Notes: generated by a model from the letters alone, not told the origin. A stretch of DNA of 64,000 nucleotides from Pseudomonas sp. RIT-PI-r (GCF_001297015.1 NZ_LIGE01000015.1:98684-162683), one strand, 5' to 3'; positions 45,118 through 55,468 are shown, counted from the first letter of the stretch. Translations and numbers: made by a program.

Positions 45118-46020
45118 TCAGCCGCGCACTATCCCCTCCTCAATCGTCCGATTCAACCAGTTCAACGCCTGATCCCCACCCCGCCGCTTATGCCACGCCA
45201 GTACAAACGTAAACGGCGCAATCTCGAACGGTGGCGGCACCACGATCAGTTCACGCTGATCAATCTCGCGGACGCTGCGTGAGGACACCGTCAGAATCAG
45301 ATCCGTGCCACTGATGAACTGCGGCGCGACACTCCAGTGCGGCAGGCTGATCGCGACGCGGCGGCGCTCACGCAGAGACGTCAAGGCACGCTCGATTTCC
45401 GGCGTGCCGCTGCCGCGCATTTCCAGCAATACGTGCGGCCGCGACAGGTAGCTCGGCAAATCCAGCACACCGTTGGCCGGCAGCGTCTGGCGATCCAGCA
45501 GGCAGACGTAGCGCTCTTCAAACAGCACCGAGTTGCGCAGTTCGTTGGGCATTTCCGGGAAGACGCCGGCGGCAACGTCGATATCACCATTGAGCACGCC
45601 TTCGAGCATGCCTTCACGACTGGCATGGCTGATTTGCAGGTCGATCCCCGGTGCCTCCCGGCGCAGAGTGCGGATCAAGCCCGGAAGAATGATCGCCGCA
45701 CCGTAATCCGACATCGCCACACGAAACGTCCGACGCGTACTCGCCGGATCGAAGGTGTTCGGCGCCAGCAGCGATTGCACCTGAGCCAGCGCTTCGGTCA
45801 ACGGCGCGACCAATTCCAGCGCCCGCGCCGTCGGCACCAGCGTCGCGCCTGCGCGCACCAACAACGGATCGCCGAGCAGATCGCGCAACCGCGCCAGCGC
45901 ATGGCTGACCGCCGGTTGACTGAGGTGCAGACGCTCGGCGGCGCGGGTGACGTGTTGCTCGCTGAGCAAGGCGTCGAGGATCACCAGCAGGTTGAGGTCG
46001 ATACGGCGCAGATCATTCAT
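45118..46020 (-). CDS. LysR-type transcriptional regulator
   Basis: 300 residues from the ATG at 46020 (three codons longer from 46029). N-terminal winged HTH LLSEQHVTRAAERLHLSQPAVSHALARLRDLLGDPLLVR and the substrate-binding domain after about 90. Divergent from the DMT exporter gene, which is its likely target. Confidence 0.9.
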   Translation of the reverse strand: MNDLRRIDLNLLVILDALLSEQHVTRAAERLHLSQPAVSHALARLRDLLGDPLLVRAGATLVPTARALELVAPLTEALAQVQSLLAPNTFDPASTRRTFRVAMSDYGAAIILPGLIRTLRREAPGIDLQISHASREGMLEGVLNGDIDVAAGVFPEMPNELRNSVLFEERYVCLLDRQTLPANGVLDLPSYLSRPHVLLEMRGSGTPEIERALTSLRERRRVAISLPHWSVAPQFISGTDLILTVSSRSVREIDQRELIVVPPPFEIAPFTFVLAWHKRRGGDQALNWLNRTIEEGIVRG

Positions 46021-46106
46021 CTGGTGCATGTTCTGGATGACGAAACGGAATTTAAATCTGCGCGACGAATACTCTAGAGTCCAGCAAAACCTTGTGGAGC
46101 TTGATC

Positions 46107-46595
46107 ATGAGTACGTTGCAGTGGACCGGATTGTTGGCGCTGGCCGCGTTTGCCGGGGCAGTAGTGCCGTTTCAAAGTGCGATCAACAGCAATCTTGCGC
46201 GCGGGCTGGGGCATCCGTTGTGGGCAACGCTGGCGTCGTTGCTGGTGAGTGTTTTGGTGTTGTTGCCCGTGATTTTGGCGTTGCGTTTGCCCTTGCCGTC
46301 TATGGCGTTTATCAGCAAGGCGCCGTTGTGGATGTGGGCGGGTGGCGCATTTGGCGTGTGTTTTGTAGCGCTGGCGGTGGTGCTGCTGCCAAAGCTCGGG
46401 GCTTCGGGGTTTGTTGCGCTGGCGTTGGCCGGGCAAGTGATTGCCTCGATGGCGCTGGATCACTTGGGCTTGTTTGGACTGGTGGAGAAACAGCTGACGG
46501 TGTCGCGGGTGTTGGGTGCGGTGTTGTTGATTGCGGGAGTGGTGTTGATTCAGTTTGGCGGGGTGTTTGAGAGGAATGCAATGGCTGCTGGATGA
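46107..46595 (+). CDS. DMT family transporter (YdcZ/DUF606)
   Basis: 162 residues with five hydrophobic helices; the YdcZ half-size family (VVPFQSAINSNLARGLGHPLWA, ALAGQVIASMALDHLGLFG). Such proteins act as small-molecule exporters, often in pairs. The start follows TGGAGC. Confidence 0.82.
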   Translation: MSTLQWTGLLALAAFAGAVVPFQSAINSNLARGLGHPLWATLASLLVSVLVLLPVILALRLPLPSMAFISKAPLWMWAGGAFGVCFVALAVVLLPKLGASGFVALALAGQVIASMALDHLGLFGLVEKQLTVSRVLGAVLLIAGVVLIQFGGVFERNAMAAG

Positions 46596-46632
46596 TCGTT
46601 TTAATCGATGATTTTCAGCGTCTGGAAGTCAG

Positions 46633-46718
46633 TCTTCGCGAGCAGGCTCGCTCCCACAGGTGCCGAATTCCAACTGGAGGAATGCGATCAACTGTGGGAG
46701 CGAGCTTGCTCGCGAAGG
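46633..46718. repeat. Inverted REP pair (CTTCGCGAGCAGGCTCGCTCCCACA type)
   Basis: Third REP type of the window; the inverted copy reads TGTGGGAGCGAGCTTGCTCGCGAAG. A similar, degenerate pair is at 50492-50584. Confidence 0.87.
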
Positions 46719-46741
46719 CGTCATTGCAGGCGCCGCCGATC

Positions 46742-48073
46742 TCAGAACCTGTCGAGCGTGCGCAGTTTCTGCGGCAGTCCCCACAACAGCAACGCCGCCG
46801 CAATCAGTGCCGCCACGCCAATCACGTAAAGCGCCGGCGTGGTGCTGCCGGTCAGATCCTTGATCCGCCCGACCATCACCGGGCTGACGATCCCGCCGAA
46901 TTGCCCCAGCGTGTTGATCACCGCAATCCCGCCCGCCGCGCCAGCGCCAGCACCGGCAAGCAACTTCGGTGGCAGGGTCCAGAAGCTCGGAATCGAAGCG
47001 ATGATCCCGGCGCCCAGCAAGCCCAGGGCGACGATCAGGAACGTGGTGTGGCTGGCGAAAATCCCGGCACTGAAAAAGCCGATCGCGCCGACGATGACCA
47101 GCCCGGCGACAAACTTGCGCCGTTCACCGGTCGCGTCCGACAAGCGCCCGATCACCACCATGCTGATCGCCCCGCAAATGTACGGAATGGCCGTCAGCAG
47201 GCCGATCATCACCGGGCTCTCGGTGCCGGCGCTGCGGATCAATTGCGGCGCCCAGAAATTCAAACCGTAGGACGCCACCTGGATCAGGAAGTAGATCAGG
47301 CCCAAGGTCAGGAAACCGGGAATCTTCAACGCCGCGAGCAGCGAGCCGCCGCTCTTGTGCGGTTCATGCTGGGCGATGCGGCTGGACAGCAGTTTCTTCT
47401 CGTCAGCCGTCAGCCAGTGCGCATCCTCGATGCGATCCTTAAGCAGCATCAGCACCAGAAAACCGAGACCGATGCACGGCACGCCGCCGAGCAGAAACAA
47501 CCAGTGCCAGCCGCGCATTTGCAGCACGCCGTCGAGGTGTTCCAGTACCAGACCGGAGAACGGCGCGCCGACCAGCCCGGCAAACGCTGAGGCGAGAAAC
47601 AGCATCGAGGTGATGCGGCCACGGAAGTGCTGCGGAAACCACAGCGTCAGGTAATACAGCACGCCCGGGGCAAAACCGGCTTCCATCGCACCGATCACAA
47701 AGCGCAGCGCGTAGAACTGCCATTCACTTGTCACGAAGACCATCAGTGCCGTCGCCACGCCCCAGGACATCATGATTCGGGCGATCCAGCGGCGCGCGCC
47801 GACCTTGTACAGCATCATGTTGCTGGGCACCTCGAACAGCACATAACCGACCACGAACAGCCCGGCGCCGAGACCGTAAGCGGTATCGCTCAGGCTCAGG
47901 TCGGCTTGCAGCTGGAACTTGGCGAAGCTGATGTTGATGCGATCGAAAAAGGCGAACAGGTAACAGACCATGATCAGCGGCATCAGGCGCCAGGCGACTT
48001 TGCTGACCAGGGCTTTTTCGGCATCGTGATCGACGGACGAGCTTGCGCCCGCCTCCATTACATTGAGGCTCAT
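46742..48073 (-). CDS. MFS transporter, ACS (anion:cation symporter) family
   Basis: 443 residues with 12 helices; CYLFAFFDRINISFAKFQLQ and GFAPGVLYYLTLWFP are characteristic of the ACS subfamily that moves organic anions. It follows the HMG-CoA lyase and CoA-transferase genes on the same strand (with a REP pair between), so it probably imports their substrate acid. Confidence 0.88.
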   Translation of the reverse strand: MSLNVMEAGASSSVDHDAEKALVSKVAWRLMPLIMVCYLFAFFDRINISFAKFQLQADLSLSDTAYGLGAGLFVVGYVLFEVPSNMMLYKVGARRWIARIMMSWGVATALMVFVTSEWQFYALRFVIGAMEAGFAPGVLYYLTLWFPQHFRGRITSMLFLASAFAGLVGAPFSGLVLEHLDGVLQMRGWHWLFLLGGVPCIGLGFLVLMLLKDRIEDAHWLTADEKKLLSSRIAQHEPHKSGGSLLAALKIPGFLTLGLIYFLIQVASYGLNFWAPQLIRSAGTESPVMIGLLTAIPYICGAISMVVIGRLSDATGERRKFVAGLVIVGAIGFFSAGIFASHTTFLIVALGLLGAGIIASIPSFWTLPPKLLAGAGAGAAGGIAVINTLGQFGGIVSPVMVGRIKDLTGSTTPALYVIGVAALIAAALLLWGLPQKLRTLDRF

Positions 48074-48139
48074 AGCTTTTCTCCAGGCGGACTGCCGGTG
48101 GGCGTCCGATTGTTGTTGTTGTCTGGTTTGGTTTTTAAC

Positions 48140-48230
48140 TGTAGGAGTGAGCCTGCTCGCGATAGCGGTGTATCAATCACCGCAAATGTTGCCTGACACA
48201 CCGCTATCGAGAGCAGGCTCACTCCTACAG
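48140..48230. repeat. Inverted REP pair with extended stems
   Basis: Two CTGTAGGAGTGAGCCTGCTCGC-type copies whose inner flanks GATAGCGGTGT / ACACCGCTATC also pair, giving a longer cruciform than the other pairs. Confidence 0.87.
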
Positions 48231-48244
48231 GGGGATTGGTGTTG

Positions 48245-49171
48245 TCAGGTGGGGATTGGGTGCAGGTCGCAGTTGCGCCCGGCCTTGGCCAGTTGACCGG
48301 GGACTTCGTGGCCAAGCAAAGCCGGCAGACCTCGCGAGAGTTGCAACAACAGCGGCAAATCAATGCCGGTGTGGATGCCGATCTCATCGCACAGATTCAC
48401 CAGGTCTTCCGTGCAGATATTGCCCGACGCCCCCGGCGCAAACGGGCAACCACCGAGGCCACCAAGCGCCGCATCGAAACGCCGCGCCCCCGCCTCATAA
48501 GCCGCCAGCACATTGCACAAGCCCAGACCGCGGGTGTTGTGAAAATGCAGGGTCAGATCCGCCGGCGAAACCCGCTGCAACACCCGCCGCACCAACCGAT
48601 CGACCTGTCGCGGATTGGCCATGCCGGTGGTGTCGGCGAGGGTGATGCCCTGAATGCCGAGCTCCTGATAAGCGTCGAGGATTTGCAGCACGCGATCCTC
48701 GTCAATCTGACCTTCGAACGGGCAACCGAACGTCGTCGCAATGCTGCCATTGAGGCGCACGCCGGAGCCGCTGGCGAACGCGACAATCTCTGCAAACGCC
48801 GCCAACGAGTCTTCACAGCGCATGCGCATATTGGCCATGTTGTGCGTCTGGCTGGCGGACATCACCAGATTCAGCTCATCGGCACCGGCCTCCAGTGCGC
48901 GCTGCGCGCCTTTGAGATTGGGGATCAGCGCGACGTAAATCACCTGCGGTTGACGCTGAATCCCCTTGAACACCTGCTCGCCATCACGCAGCGCCGGAAT
49001 GGCTTTCGGCGACACAAACGAACCGGCCTCGATGCGACTGAAACCCGCCAGCGACAGTTGATCGATCAGCGCGATTTTGTCGACGGTTTCCACCCACGTC
49101 GGTTCGATCTGCAAGCCGTCGCGGGGCGAGACTTCCTGGACGATCAAGGTTTGCGAATAGTCCGTGATCAT
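48245..49171 (-). CDS. mvaB: Hydroxymethylglutaryl-CoA lyase
   Basis: Cleaves HMG-CoA to acetyl-CoA and acetoacetate. 308 residues of the HMGL TIM barrel; VSPRDGLQIEPTWV opens it and the family signature GGLGGCPFAPGASGN near residue 233-247 has the catalytic Cys. Its ATG overlaps the CoA-transferase stop (ATGA), so translation is coupled. Confidence 0.92.
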   Translation of the reverse strand: MITDYSQTLIVQEVSPRDGLQIEPTWVETVDKIALIDQLSLAGFSRIEAGSFVSPKAIPALRDGEQVFKGIQRQPQVIYVALIPNLKGAQRALEAGADELNLVMSASQTHNMANMRMRCEDSLAAFAEIVAFASGSGVRLNGSIATTFGCPFEGQIDEDRVLQILDAYQELGIQGITLADTTGMANPRQVDRLVRRVLQRVSPADLTLHFHNTRGLGLCNVLAAYEAGARRFDAALGGLGGCPFAPGASGNICTEDLVNLCDEIGIHTGIDLPLLLQLSRGLPALLGHEVPGQLAKAGRNCDLHPIPT

Positions 49172-50361
49172 TGCACCACCCCTTGGCTTTTCAGGCGTTC
49201 GATGTCGAGTTCAGTCAGGCCGAGGCCGGTGAGAATGCCGTCGGTGTGCTGGCCGAGTGTCGGCCCCGACCAGTTCACGCCGCCGGGGGTCTCCGAGAGT
49301 TTCGGGACGATGCCGGGCATCTTCACGGTTGCGCCGCCGGGCAGTTGCGCGTTGAGCAACATGTCCCGCGCCTGATAGTGCGGATCGGTAACGATGTCGG
49401 CCACCGAATAGATCCGGCCTGCGGGCACTTCTGCGCCTTCGAGCGCCGCGAGGACGGCGTCGATCGGCAGGCTGCTGGTCCAGTGGGTGATGGCGGCGTC
49501 GAGCACACCGCTTTTGGCGGCGCGACCATCGTTATGGGCAAATTCTTCGGCATAAGCCAGGTCATCACGGCCAATGGTGTGCATCAGACGTTTGTAGATC
49601 GGGTCGCTGTTGCCGGCGATCACCACGTAAGCGCCATCAGCCGTGAGGTAAGTATTGGACGGTGCGATGCCCGGCAAAGCGCCGCCGCTGCGCTCACGGA
49701 CATGGCCGAGCATGTCGTATTCCGGCACCAGGCTTTCCATGACGTTGAACACGCTTTCGGCCAGCGACACGTCGACGATCTGCCCGCCGCCCTGCCCGGT
49801 CTTGACCCGTAGCAGCGAGATCAGCGCGCCGATCACCGCGTGCAGCGAGGCCAGCGAATCGCCGAGGCTGACACCGACCCGCGCCGGGGGCGAACCGGGG
49901 GTGCCAGTGGTGTAGCGAATGCCGCCCATCGCTTCGCCAATCGCGCCAAAGCCGGGGCGGTCGCGGTACGGGCCGGTCTGGCCATAACCGGAAATGCGCA
50001 CGAGGGTGAGATTGGGATTCAGCGCGTGGAGCACGTCCCAGCCCAGGCCCAGTTTCTCCAGCGCGCCGGGGCGCAGGTTTTCGATGATCACGTCGGCATC
50101 GCTGGCCAGTTGTTTGACCAGTTCGATGCCTTCCGCGGATTTCAGGTTGAGCGCCAGGGATTTCTTGTTGCGTGATTGCAGGTACCACCACAGCGACGTG
50201 CCTTCGTGCAGCTTGCGCCATTTGCGCAGCGGGTCGCCCTGACCCATGGCTTCGATCTTGATCACCTCGGCGCCGAACTCGGCGAGCATGCGCGCGGCAA
50301 ATGGCGCGGCGATCAGGGTGCCGATCTCGATCACTTTGATCGCACTCAAGGGGGCAGTCAT
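49168..50361 (-). CDS. CaiB/BaiF family CoA-transferase
   Basis: 397 residues from the ATG at 50361. The class III CoA-transferase pattern is clear: VIEIGTLIAAPFAARMLAEFGAEVIKIE at the N-terminus, then NKKSLALNLKSAEG and DVIIENLRPGALEKLG, with the active-site Asp region downstream. With HMG-CoA lyase beside it, it may activate 3-hydroxy-3-methylglutarate or glutarate with succinyl-CoA. Confidence 0.88.
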   Translation of the reverse strand: MTAPLSAIKVIEIGTLIAAPFAARMLAEFGAEVIKIEAMGQGDPLRKWRKLHEGTSLWWYLQSRNKKSLALNLKSAEGIELVKQLASDADVIIENLRPGALEKLGLGWDVLHALNPNLTLVRISGYGQTGPYRDRPGFGAIGEAMGGIRYTTGTPGSPPARVGVSLGDSLASLHAVIGALISLLRVKTGQGGGQIVDVSLAESVFNVMESLVPEYDMLGHVRERSGGALPGIAPSNTYLTADGAYVVIAGNSDPIYKRLMHTIGRDDLAYAEEFAHNDGRAAKSGVLDAAITHWTSSLPIDAVLAALEGAEVPAGRIYSVADIVTDPHYQARDMLLNAQLPGGATVKMPGIVPKLSETPGGVNWSGPTLGQHTDGILTGLGLTELDIERLKSQGVVQ

Positions 50362-50491
50362 CGCGGGGTACCTCTTGTTCTTGGAATATGCGGCCAAGGC
50401 TAGAGGAACGATGACTGGGCAATCCAGCCGTCTCTCGGCAAAGGGCGTTCGCGAAATGCGAACGCTCAGGGGTGAATTCCAATCAGTCCTC

Positions 50492-50584
50492 CAGAGCAGG
50501 CTCGCTCCCACAGGGATTGGTGGCGGCTGCAGATTCTGTGTTCAACACCCATCCACTGTGGGAGCGAGCCGGCTCGCGAAGAGG
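50492..50584. repeat. Inverted REP pair (AGGCTCGCTCCCACA type, degenerate)
   Basis: The left copy starts AGAGCAGGCTCGCTCC, the right copy ends GGAGCGAGCCGGCTCGCGAAG; several mismatches to the pair at 46633-46718. Confidence 0.75.
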
Positions 50585-50607
50585 CCAGCCCATTCAGCGG
50601 AAATTTA

Positions 50608-51516
50608 TCAGCCCTGCCCGCGCAAATGCTCAAACAACAACCGACTCACCGGCGACAACCGCGCCTCATCCCGCACCACCACAATTAACGCGCGATCCGA
50701 CCACTCATCCGTCAACGGCACCGCGTGCAACCCCAGCGCCTGACCAAACAGCTCATAGGCGCGCTGCGGCAAAATGCCAATGCCCATGTTGGCCTGAACC
50801 ATCCGGCACACCGCATCGAACCCCGGCACGTGAATACGAATTCGCAGGACTTTACCGGCCTGGCGCGCGGCCGCGTGGGTGCGCATGTTGATCGAACTGG
50901 CCGCGTGCAAACCGACGTAATCGCTGTCCAGAGTTTCGCTGAAGGCAACGAATTCACGCGCGGCCAACGGATGCTCCGGCAGCATCACCACCACCAGTTT
51001 GTCCTGGCGGTACAACACGCTGTGCAGACCTTTGGTGTCGCTGTCGTTGGAACAGATACCGAGATCCGCCACGCCATCGAGTACACCCTGAATCACCCCG
51101 GCGCTGGGCCGTTCCTCAAGGTCGGTCTTGACCTGCGGATGCTGCGCGGAGAAGTCGCGCAGGTCTTCGGGAAGAAACTGAATGATCGCCGAGAGGTTCG
51201 CCAGCATGCGCACGTAACCGCGCACACCGTGACTGTGTTCGCCGAGCTCAAGGCCCATTTTCTCGACGTTGAACAGCATTTGCCGCGCATGGTGCAGCAG
51301 TGTTTCCCCGGCCGGGGTCAGCGTCATGCCCTTGGCCTGGCGCACGAACAAACTGATCCCGAGCGCCTCTTCCAACTCCATCAGCCGTTTGCTCGCCGCC
51401 GACACGGCGATGGCTTCCCGCGAGGCGGCACGGGTCAGCGTGCCCTCTTCGTGCACGGCGACAAACAGTTGCAGGGTGATCAGGTCGAGGCGGCGGATCA
51501 GGCTTTTTTGCAACAT
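50608..51516 (-). CDS. LysR-type transcriptional regulator
   Basis: 302 residues: HTH LTRAASREAIAVSAASKRLMELEEALGISLFVRQAKG at the N-terminus and a PBP2-type effector domain. It could regulate the downstream CoA-transferase/lyase/MFS genes on the same strand or the divergent alpha-oxoamine synthase operon. Confidence 0.9.
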   Translation of the reverse strand: MLQKSLIRRLDLITLQLFVAVHEEGTLTRAASREAIAVSAASKRLMELEEALGISLFVRQAKGMTLTPAGETLLHHARQMLFNVEKMGLELGEHSHGVRGYVRMLANLSAIIQFLPEDLRDFSAQHPQVKTDLEERPSAGVIQGVLDGVADLGICSNDSDTKGLHSVLYRQDKLVVVMLPEHPLAAREFVAFSETLDSDYVGLHAASSINMRTHAAARQAGKVLRIRIHVPGFDAVCRMVQANMGIGILPQRAYELFGQALGLHAVPLTDEWSDRALIVVVRDEARLSPVSRLLFEHLRGQG

Positions 51517-51749
51517 GGAAGGCTCAATGACTGGGGTTGGTCAGTATCGGCAGGATAGCCCGATTTTCGCCCACGTCAGACAGGTGATTGCTCGATAGAT
51601 TTTGTGGTTTCGCCCTACAAACAAAACTCTGTCGCCTTTCAGGATTCGCAGAAACAGCTGATTTTTGCCGGATTTTTCGTTCTGTAAAGTCTGGCAACAC
51701 ACACAAATTGCAACACCCCATGGATCGCTACGCTCAAGGAATGTCGCCT

Positions 51750-52985
51750 GTGAATCTTCCGTTGCATACGCCCAATCTGTATTCAAATTTCCGCAAAATC
51801 ATCGCCCTGGCCGACTACGATTGGGAGATCGCCGAACAGAGCAAGGTCGCCGGTCTCAATGTTGCAGTGCAGAGTCCCAACCACCTGCTTGATCAGTACG
51901 GACGTGAATTCCATCACTTCTGTACGACCTCATACCTTGGGCTCGATCATCACCCAGCCCTGCTCGAAGGCGCCATCACCGCCCTGCGCGAAACCGGCAG
52001 CCTGCGCGTCGCCAACTCGAAGAACCGCTGCAAACTGGCGATTCTCGAGCAATACGAGAACGAATTGTCGCAACTGTTCGATGCGGTCTGCCTGAGCACC
52101 TTGTCTTGCAGCGCGGCCAGCGCCGGGATCCTGCCCTTGCTGGCGAGCGGCATCTTCACTGAAGGCCAGCCGCCAGTGATGGTGTTTGACCGTCACGCGC
52201 ATTATTCGATGAATCATCTGAAGGCCGCGTGCGCCGACGAAACCCGCGTGGTGACTGCGCCGCACAACGACATGGATTTTCTCGAGAGCGCCTGCCAGCA
52301 ACACGGCCGCGTGGCTTACGTCGCCGATGGCGCGTACAGCATGGGCGGCGTCACCAACATGGAAGGCCTGTTGTATTTAAAGGATCGCTATGGGCTGTTT
52401 CTTTATCTTGATGACTCCCATGCGTTGTCCGCTGTCGGTCAGCAGGGCGCCGGCCTCGTTCGACCAAGGGTAGCGGCGCTGGAGGAGGACTGCGTGATCG
52501 TCGCGTCACTGGCCAAGTCGTTTGGCGCCAGCGGCGGGTTGGTGATGTTGGGCAACGAGCGACAGAAGACGCTGATTCAGCGCTACGGCGGGCCAAGCAA
52601 TTGGTCGCAAAGTCTCAACTGCGCGGCGATCGGTGCCGGCAGAGCGTCGATCCGCCTGCATCGCAGCGCCGAGTTCGCCACGCTGCAAAGCAATCTTCAG
52701 GCTAATATCCGCCTCTTTGACAGCCTGATCTGCACCGATCAATGCCACAGCAACATGGCCATTCGGTTGATCACATGCGCACAGGCTAACGTGGCCAATC
52801 TTATTGCCAGTGAATTGGCCGAACAGGGATTTTTCACCAGCGCGGTATTTTTCCCGGTGGTCGCACAAGGCAAGGCCGCCATCCGTATTACGCTGCGCGC
52901 GGACATGCAGCCGGCGCTGATCCGGCGCTTCTGTGAAGTGATCACCGGTCTGTTGCGTACCCACCGTTGCGATCTCGACGACTGA
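51750..52985 (+). CDS. Alpha-oxoamine synthase-like PLP enzyme (AONS/CqsA family)
   Basis: PLP-dependent condensing enzymes of this fold join an acyl-CoA to an amino acid with CO2 loss. About 411 residues; HHFCTTSYLGLDHHP corresponds to the family's NYLGL motif, DDSHALS to the PLP-ring Asp-x-His, and SLAKSFGASGG to the Schiff-base Lys. The start is uncertain: AAGGA at 51736-51740 fits the GTG at 51750; ATGs exist at 51741 and 51720. An MFS exporter follows after 15 bp, so a secreted small amino-ketone product is likely. It is not BioF, which sits in the bio operon. Confidence 0.83.
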   Translation: MNLPLHTPNLYSNFRKIIALADYDWEIAEQSKVAGLNVAVQSPNHLLDQYGREFHHFCTTSYLGLDHHPALLEGAITALRETGSLRVANSKNRCKLAILEQYENELSQLFDAVCLSTLSCSAASAGILPLLASGIFTEGQPPVMVFDRHAHYSMNHLKAACADETRVVTAPHNDMDFLESACQQHGRVAYVADGAYSMGGVTNMEGLLYLKDRYGLFLYLDDSHALSAVGQQGAGLVRPRVAALEEDCVIVASLAKSFGASGGLVMLGNERQKTLIQRYGGPSNWSQSLNCAAIGAGRASIRLHRSAEFATLQSNLQANIRLFDSLICTDQCHSNMAIRLITCAQANVANLIASELAEQGFFTSAVFFPVVAQGKAAIRITLRADMQPALIRRFCEVITGLLRTHRCDLDD

Positions 52986-53000
52986 AAACAGGGACGAGTC

Positions 53001-54167
53001 ATGAACGCCAGCATCACCCTCCTGATCACCTGCAGCACGGTTTTTCTCGCTCAGTTGGGCATGAGTATCTATTTGCCGGCATTGCCGCAGATCGCCCTTT
53101 ATCTGCGGGCAGAACCTGCGCAGGTGTCGTGGGGGTTGTCGCTGTACCTGATCGGCATGGCGCTGCCGATGTTGCTCTGGGGCAGTCTGGCCCAGCGCAT
53201 CGGACGCAAACCGGTGTTGTTGGCAGCGTTGGTCATTTACGGCTTGGCCAATCTGGCGTTGCCGCGAGGTTCGACGCTTGAAGCGTTTTTGCTGCTGCGT
53301 CTGATGCAAGGCGTCGGTGCCAGCGGCATTTCGGTGATGGCGCGGGTGCTGATCCGTGACAGCTTTCGCGGCGATCTGCTGGCCAAGGCGTTGTCGTGGG
53401 TTTCGATTTCGTTCGTGGTGGCCTTGGGCATCGGCCAATACGCGGGCTCGCTGATCGAGGCGACGGCGGGCTGGCAAGCGATTTTTTACTGGCTCGGCGC
53501 AACGAGCCTGTTGATGGCGCTGATGGTGTCGCGAGTCGCTTTCCCCCCGATGGCTGATGAACCGGCCAGCGCCTCATCGTGGTCGGCTTATCGGCAGATT
53601 CTGTTGCACCGGGCGTTTCTTCTGCCGGCGCTGGCCGGTGGCTTGGGCTACGGTGTGATCATCGCTTTCAACACGGCGGCGCCCCTGATCTTGCAGGGCC
53701 CGTTCGCGTGGTCGTCGGTGGATTACGGACTGCTCGGCTGGCCAATCAGCGCGGCCTATTTTCTCGGGGCGCTGGCGGTCAATCACTTTGTGCTGCGCAC
53801 CGGCCAAGCGTGGTTGATGACCGTCGGCGCAGGGTTGGTATTGGCGGGTAGCAGCGTGATGTTGCTGGGCAGTCTGGCGGCCAGTTCCATCGCGTTACTG
53901 TTTTGGTTGCCGTATTGCGTGGCGGTGTTCGGCCAATCATTGAACTACCCGATCAGCCTGTCGCGCGCCAACGATGGCGCGCCGATTGCCGGGGCGTATG
54001 CAATGGCGCTGAGCGGGTTCATTCATCAATTGATGGCGGCGATCATCGGCGCGCTGGCCAGTCTGATCGCCAGCCCACACGCTTGGCCCCTGTCGCTGCT
54101 GTGCACGTTGCTGGCCGTCGGCGCGATGTTCTGTGTACGGATGGCGCCGATCGGCGCCAAGCGTTAG
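53001..54167 (+). CDS. MFS drug/metabolite exporter, Bcr/CflA-like
   Basis: 388 residues with 12 helices; [18 protein letters not shown] opens TM1, and [19 protein letters not shown] and [22 protein letters not shown] are the motif A and the Bcr/CflA-type stretch. It is coupled to the AONS-like gene (15 bp), which points to export of that enzyme's product. The end overlaps the convergent alcohol dehydrogenase by 4 bp. Confidence 0.87.
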   Translation: MNASITLLITCSTVFLAQLGMSIYLPALPQIALYLRAEPAQVSWGLSLYLIGMALPMLLWGSLAQRIGRKPVLLAALVIYGLANLALPRGSTLEAFLLLRLMQGVGASGISVMARVLIRDSFRGDLLAKALSWVSISFVVALGIGQYAGSLIEATAGWQAIFYWLGATSLLMALMVSRVAFPPMADEPASASSWSAYRQILLHRAFLLPALAGGLGYGVIIAFNTAAPLILQGPFAWSSVDYGLLGWPISAAYFLGALAVNHFVLRTGQAWLMTVGAGLVLAGSSVMLLGSLAASSIALLFWLPYCVAVFGQSLNYPISLSRANDGAPIAGAYAMALSGFIHQLMAAIIGALASLIASPHAWPLSLLCTLLAVGAMFCVRMAPIGAKR

Positions 54168-55312
54168 AAGGCGTTGCGGAAGATTTCCTCGATCTGGCGC
54201 TGATCCGCCGCCCGAGGATTGGTCAGACCGCAGGCGTCCTTCAGGGCATTGCTGGCGAGTAACGGGATGTCGCTGAGCTTGGCGCCGAGTTCACGTAAGC
54301 CACCGGGAATCTCAACGTCTTTGGCCAGACAGCGGATCGCGCTGATGGCCGCTTGCGCGCCCTCTTCGGCGCTAAAACCCCGAATGTCGGCGCCCATCGC
54401 GTGGGCAACGTCGTTCAGCCGCTCGGCACAGACCAGCGCATTGAACGTCTGCACATGGGGCAGCAGCACGGCGTTACAGACGCCATGGGGCAAGTCATAG
54501 AAACCGCCCAACTGATGCGCCATCGCATGCACATAACCGAGGGAGGCATTGTTGAACGCCATGCCTGCGAGAAATTGCGCGTACGCCATGTTCTCCCGTG
54601 CGGCGCGGTCGCTGCCGTCGCGCACGGCCAGACGCAGGTTGTTGCTGATCAGGGTCATGGCCTTGAGCGCGCAGGCGTCGGTGATCGGATTGGCGGCGGT
54701 CGAGACGTAGGCTTCGATGGCGTGAGTCAGCGCATCCATGCCCGTGGCGGCGGTCAGGGCTTCAGGCATGGCGACCATCAGTTCCGGGTCGTTGACCGAC
54801 AGCAGTGGCGTGACGTTGCGGTCGACGATGGCCATTTTCACGTGGCGCGATTCGTCGGTGATGATGCAGAAACGGGTCATCTCGCTGGCGGTGCCGGCGG
54901 TGGTGTTGATGGCGATCAGCGGCAGTTGCGGTTTGCTCGATTGATCAACGCCTTCGTAATCGCCAATCTGTCCGCCATTGGTCGCACACAGGGCAATGCC
55001 TTTGGCGCAGTCGTGGGGTGAACCGCCGCCAAGGGACACGACGAAGTCGCAGCGGCTTTCCTTGAGCAAACCCAGGCCGGACTCGACGTTGGCGATGCTT
55101 GGATTCGGTTTGGCGCCGTCGAAGATCACCGAATCGATGTCCTGCATCGCCAGTTTCTCGGCGACCATGGTTGCCACGCCGGCCTTGGCCAACCCGGTGT
55201 CGGTGACGATCAGCGCCTTGCGAAAACCATAGTTGCGGATCGCAACCATGGCTTCGTCGAGGCAACCATTGCCCATGATGTTTACCGCCGGAATGAAAAA
55301 GGTACTGGTCAT
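54164..55312 (-). CDS. Iron-containing alcohol dehydrogenase
   Basis: 382 residues from the ATG at 55312 (AGGAG upstream). Group [17 protein letters not shown] binds NAD, and [29 protein letters not shown] supplies iron-binding His residues. Similar to YiaY/AdhB-type enzymes that oxidise ethanol or diols. It is convergent with the AONS-MFS operon but not necessarily related to it. Confidence 0.92.
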   Translation of the reverse strand: MTSTFFIPAVNIMGNGCLDEAMVAIRNYGFRKALIVTDTGLAKAGVATMVAEKLAMQDIDSVIFDGAKPNPSIANVESGLGLLKESRCDFVVSLGGGSPHDCAKGIALCATNGGQIGDYEGVDQSSKPQLPLIAINTTAGTASEMTRFCIITDESRHVKMAIVDRNVTPLLSVNDPELMVAMPEALTAATGMDALTHAIEAYVSTAANPITDACALKAMTLISNNLRLAVRDGSDRAARENMAYAQFLAGMAFNNASLGYVHAMAHQLGGFYDLPHGVCNAVLLPHVQTFNALVCAERLNDVAHAMGADIRGFSAEEGAQAAISAIRCLAKDVEIPGGLRELGAKLSDIPLLASNALKDACGLTNPRAADQRQIEEIFRNAF

Positions 55313-55468
55313 GCGCGCGTCTCCTGACTGGGGCCGAATCGACTGCTCCGGTTCGGCGGATAGACACAGCATCGACCGATCGGTCACGAGCGATGTTGAT
55401 CTGGCTCAATGCCCGCTCGTGATAAAGTCGCCGCCCATCAGCCCCTTTGTTTTGAGACCGCCTACGCA

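Noticed and set aside
45337..46077. 246-codon Arg/Gln-rich frame antisense to the LysR gene
   Set aside because: Reverse shadow of a clear LysR-type regulator.
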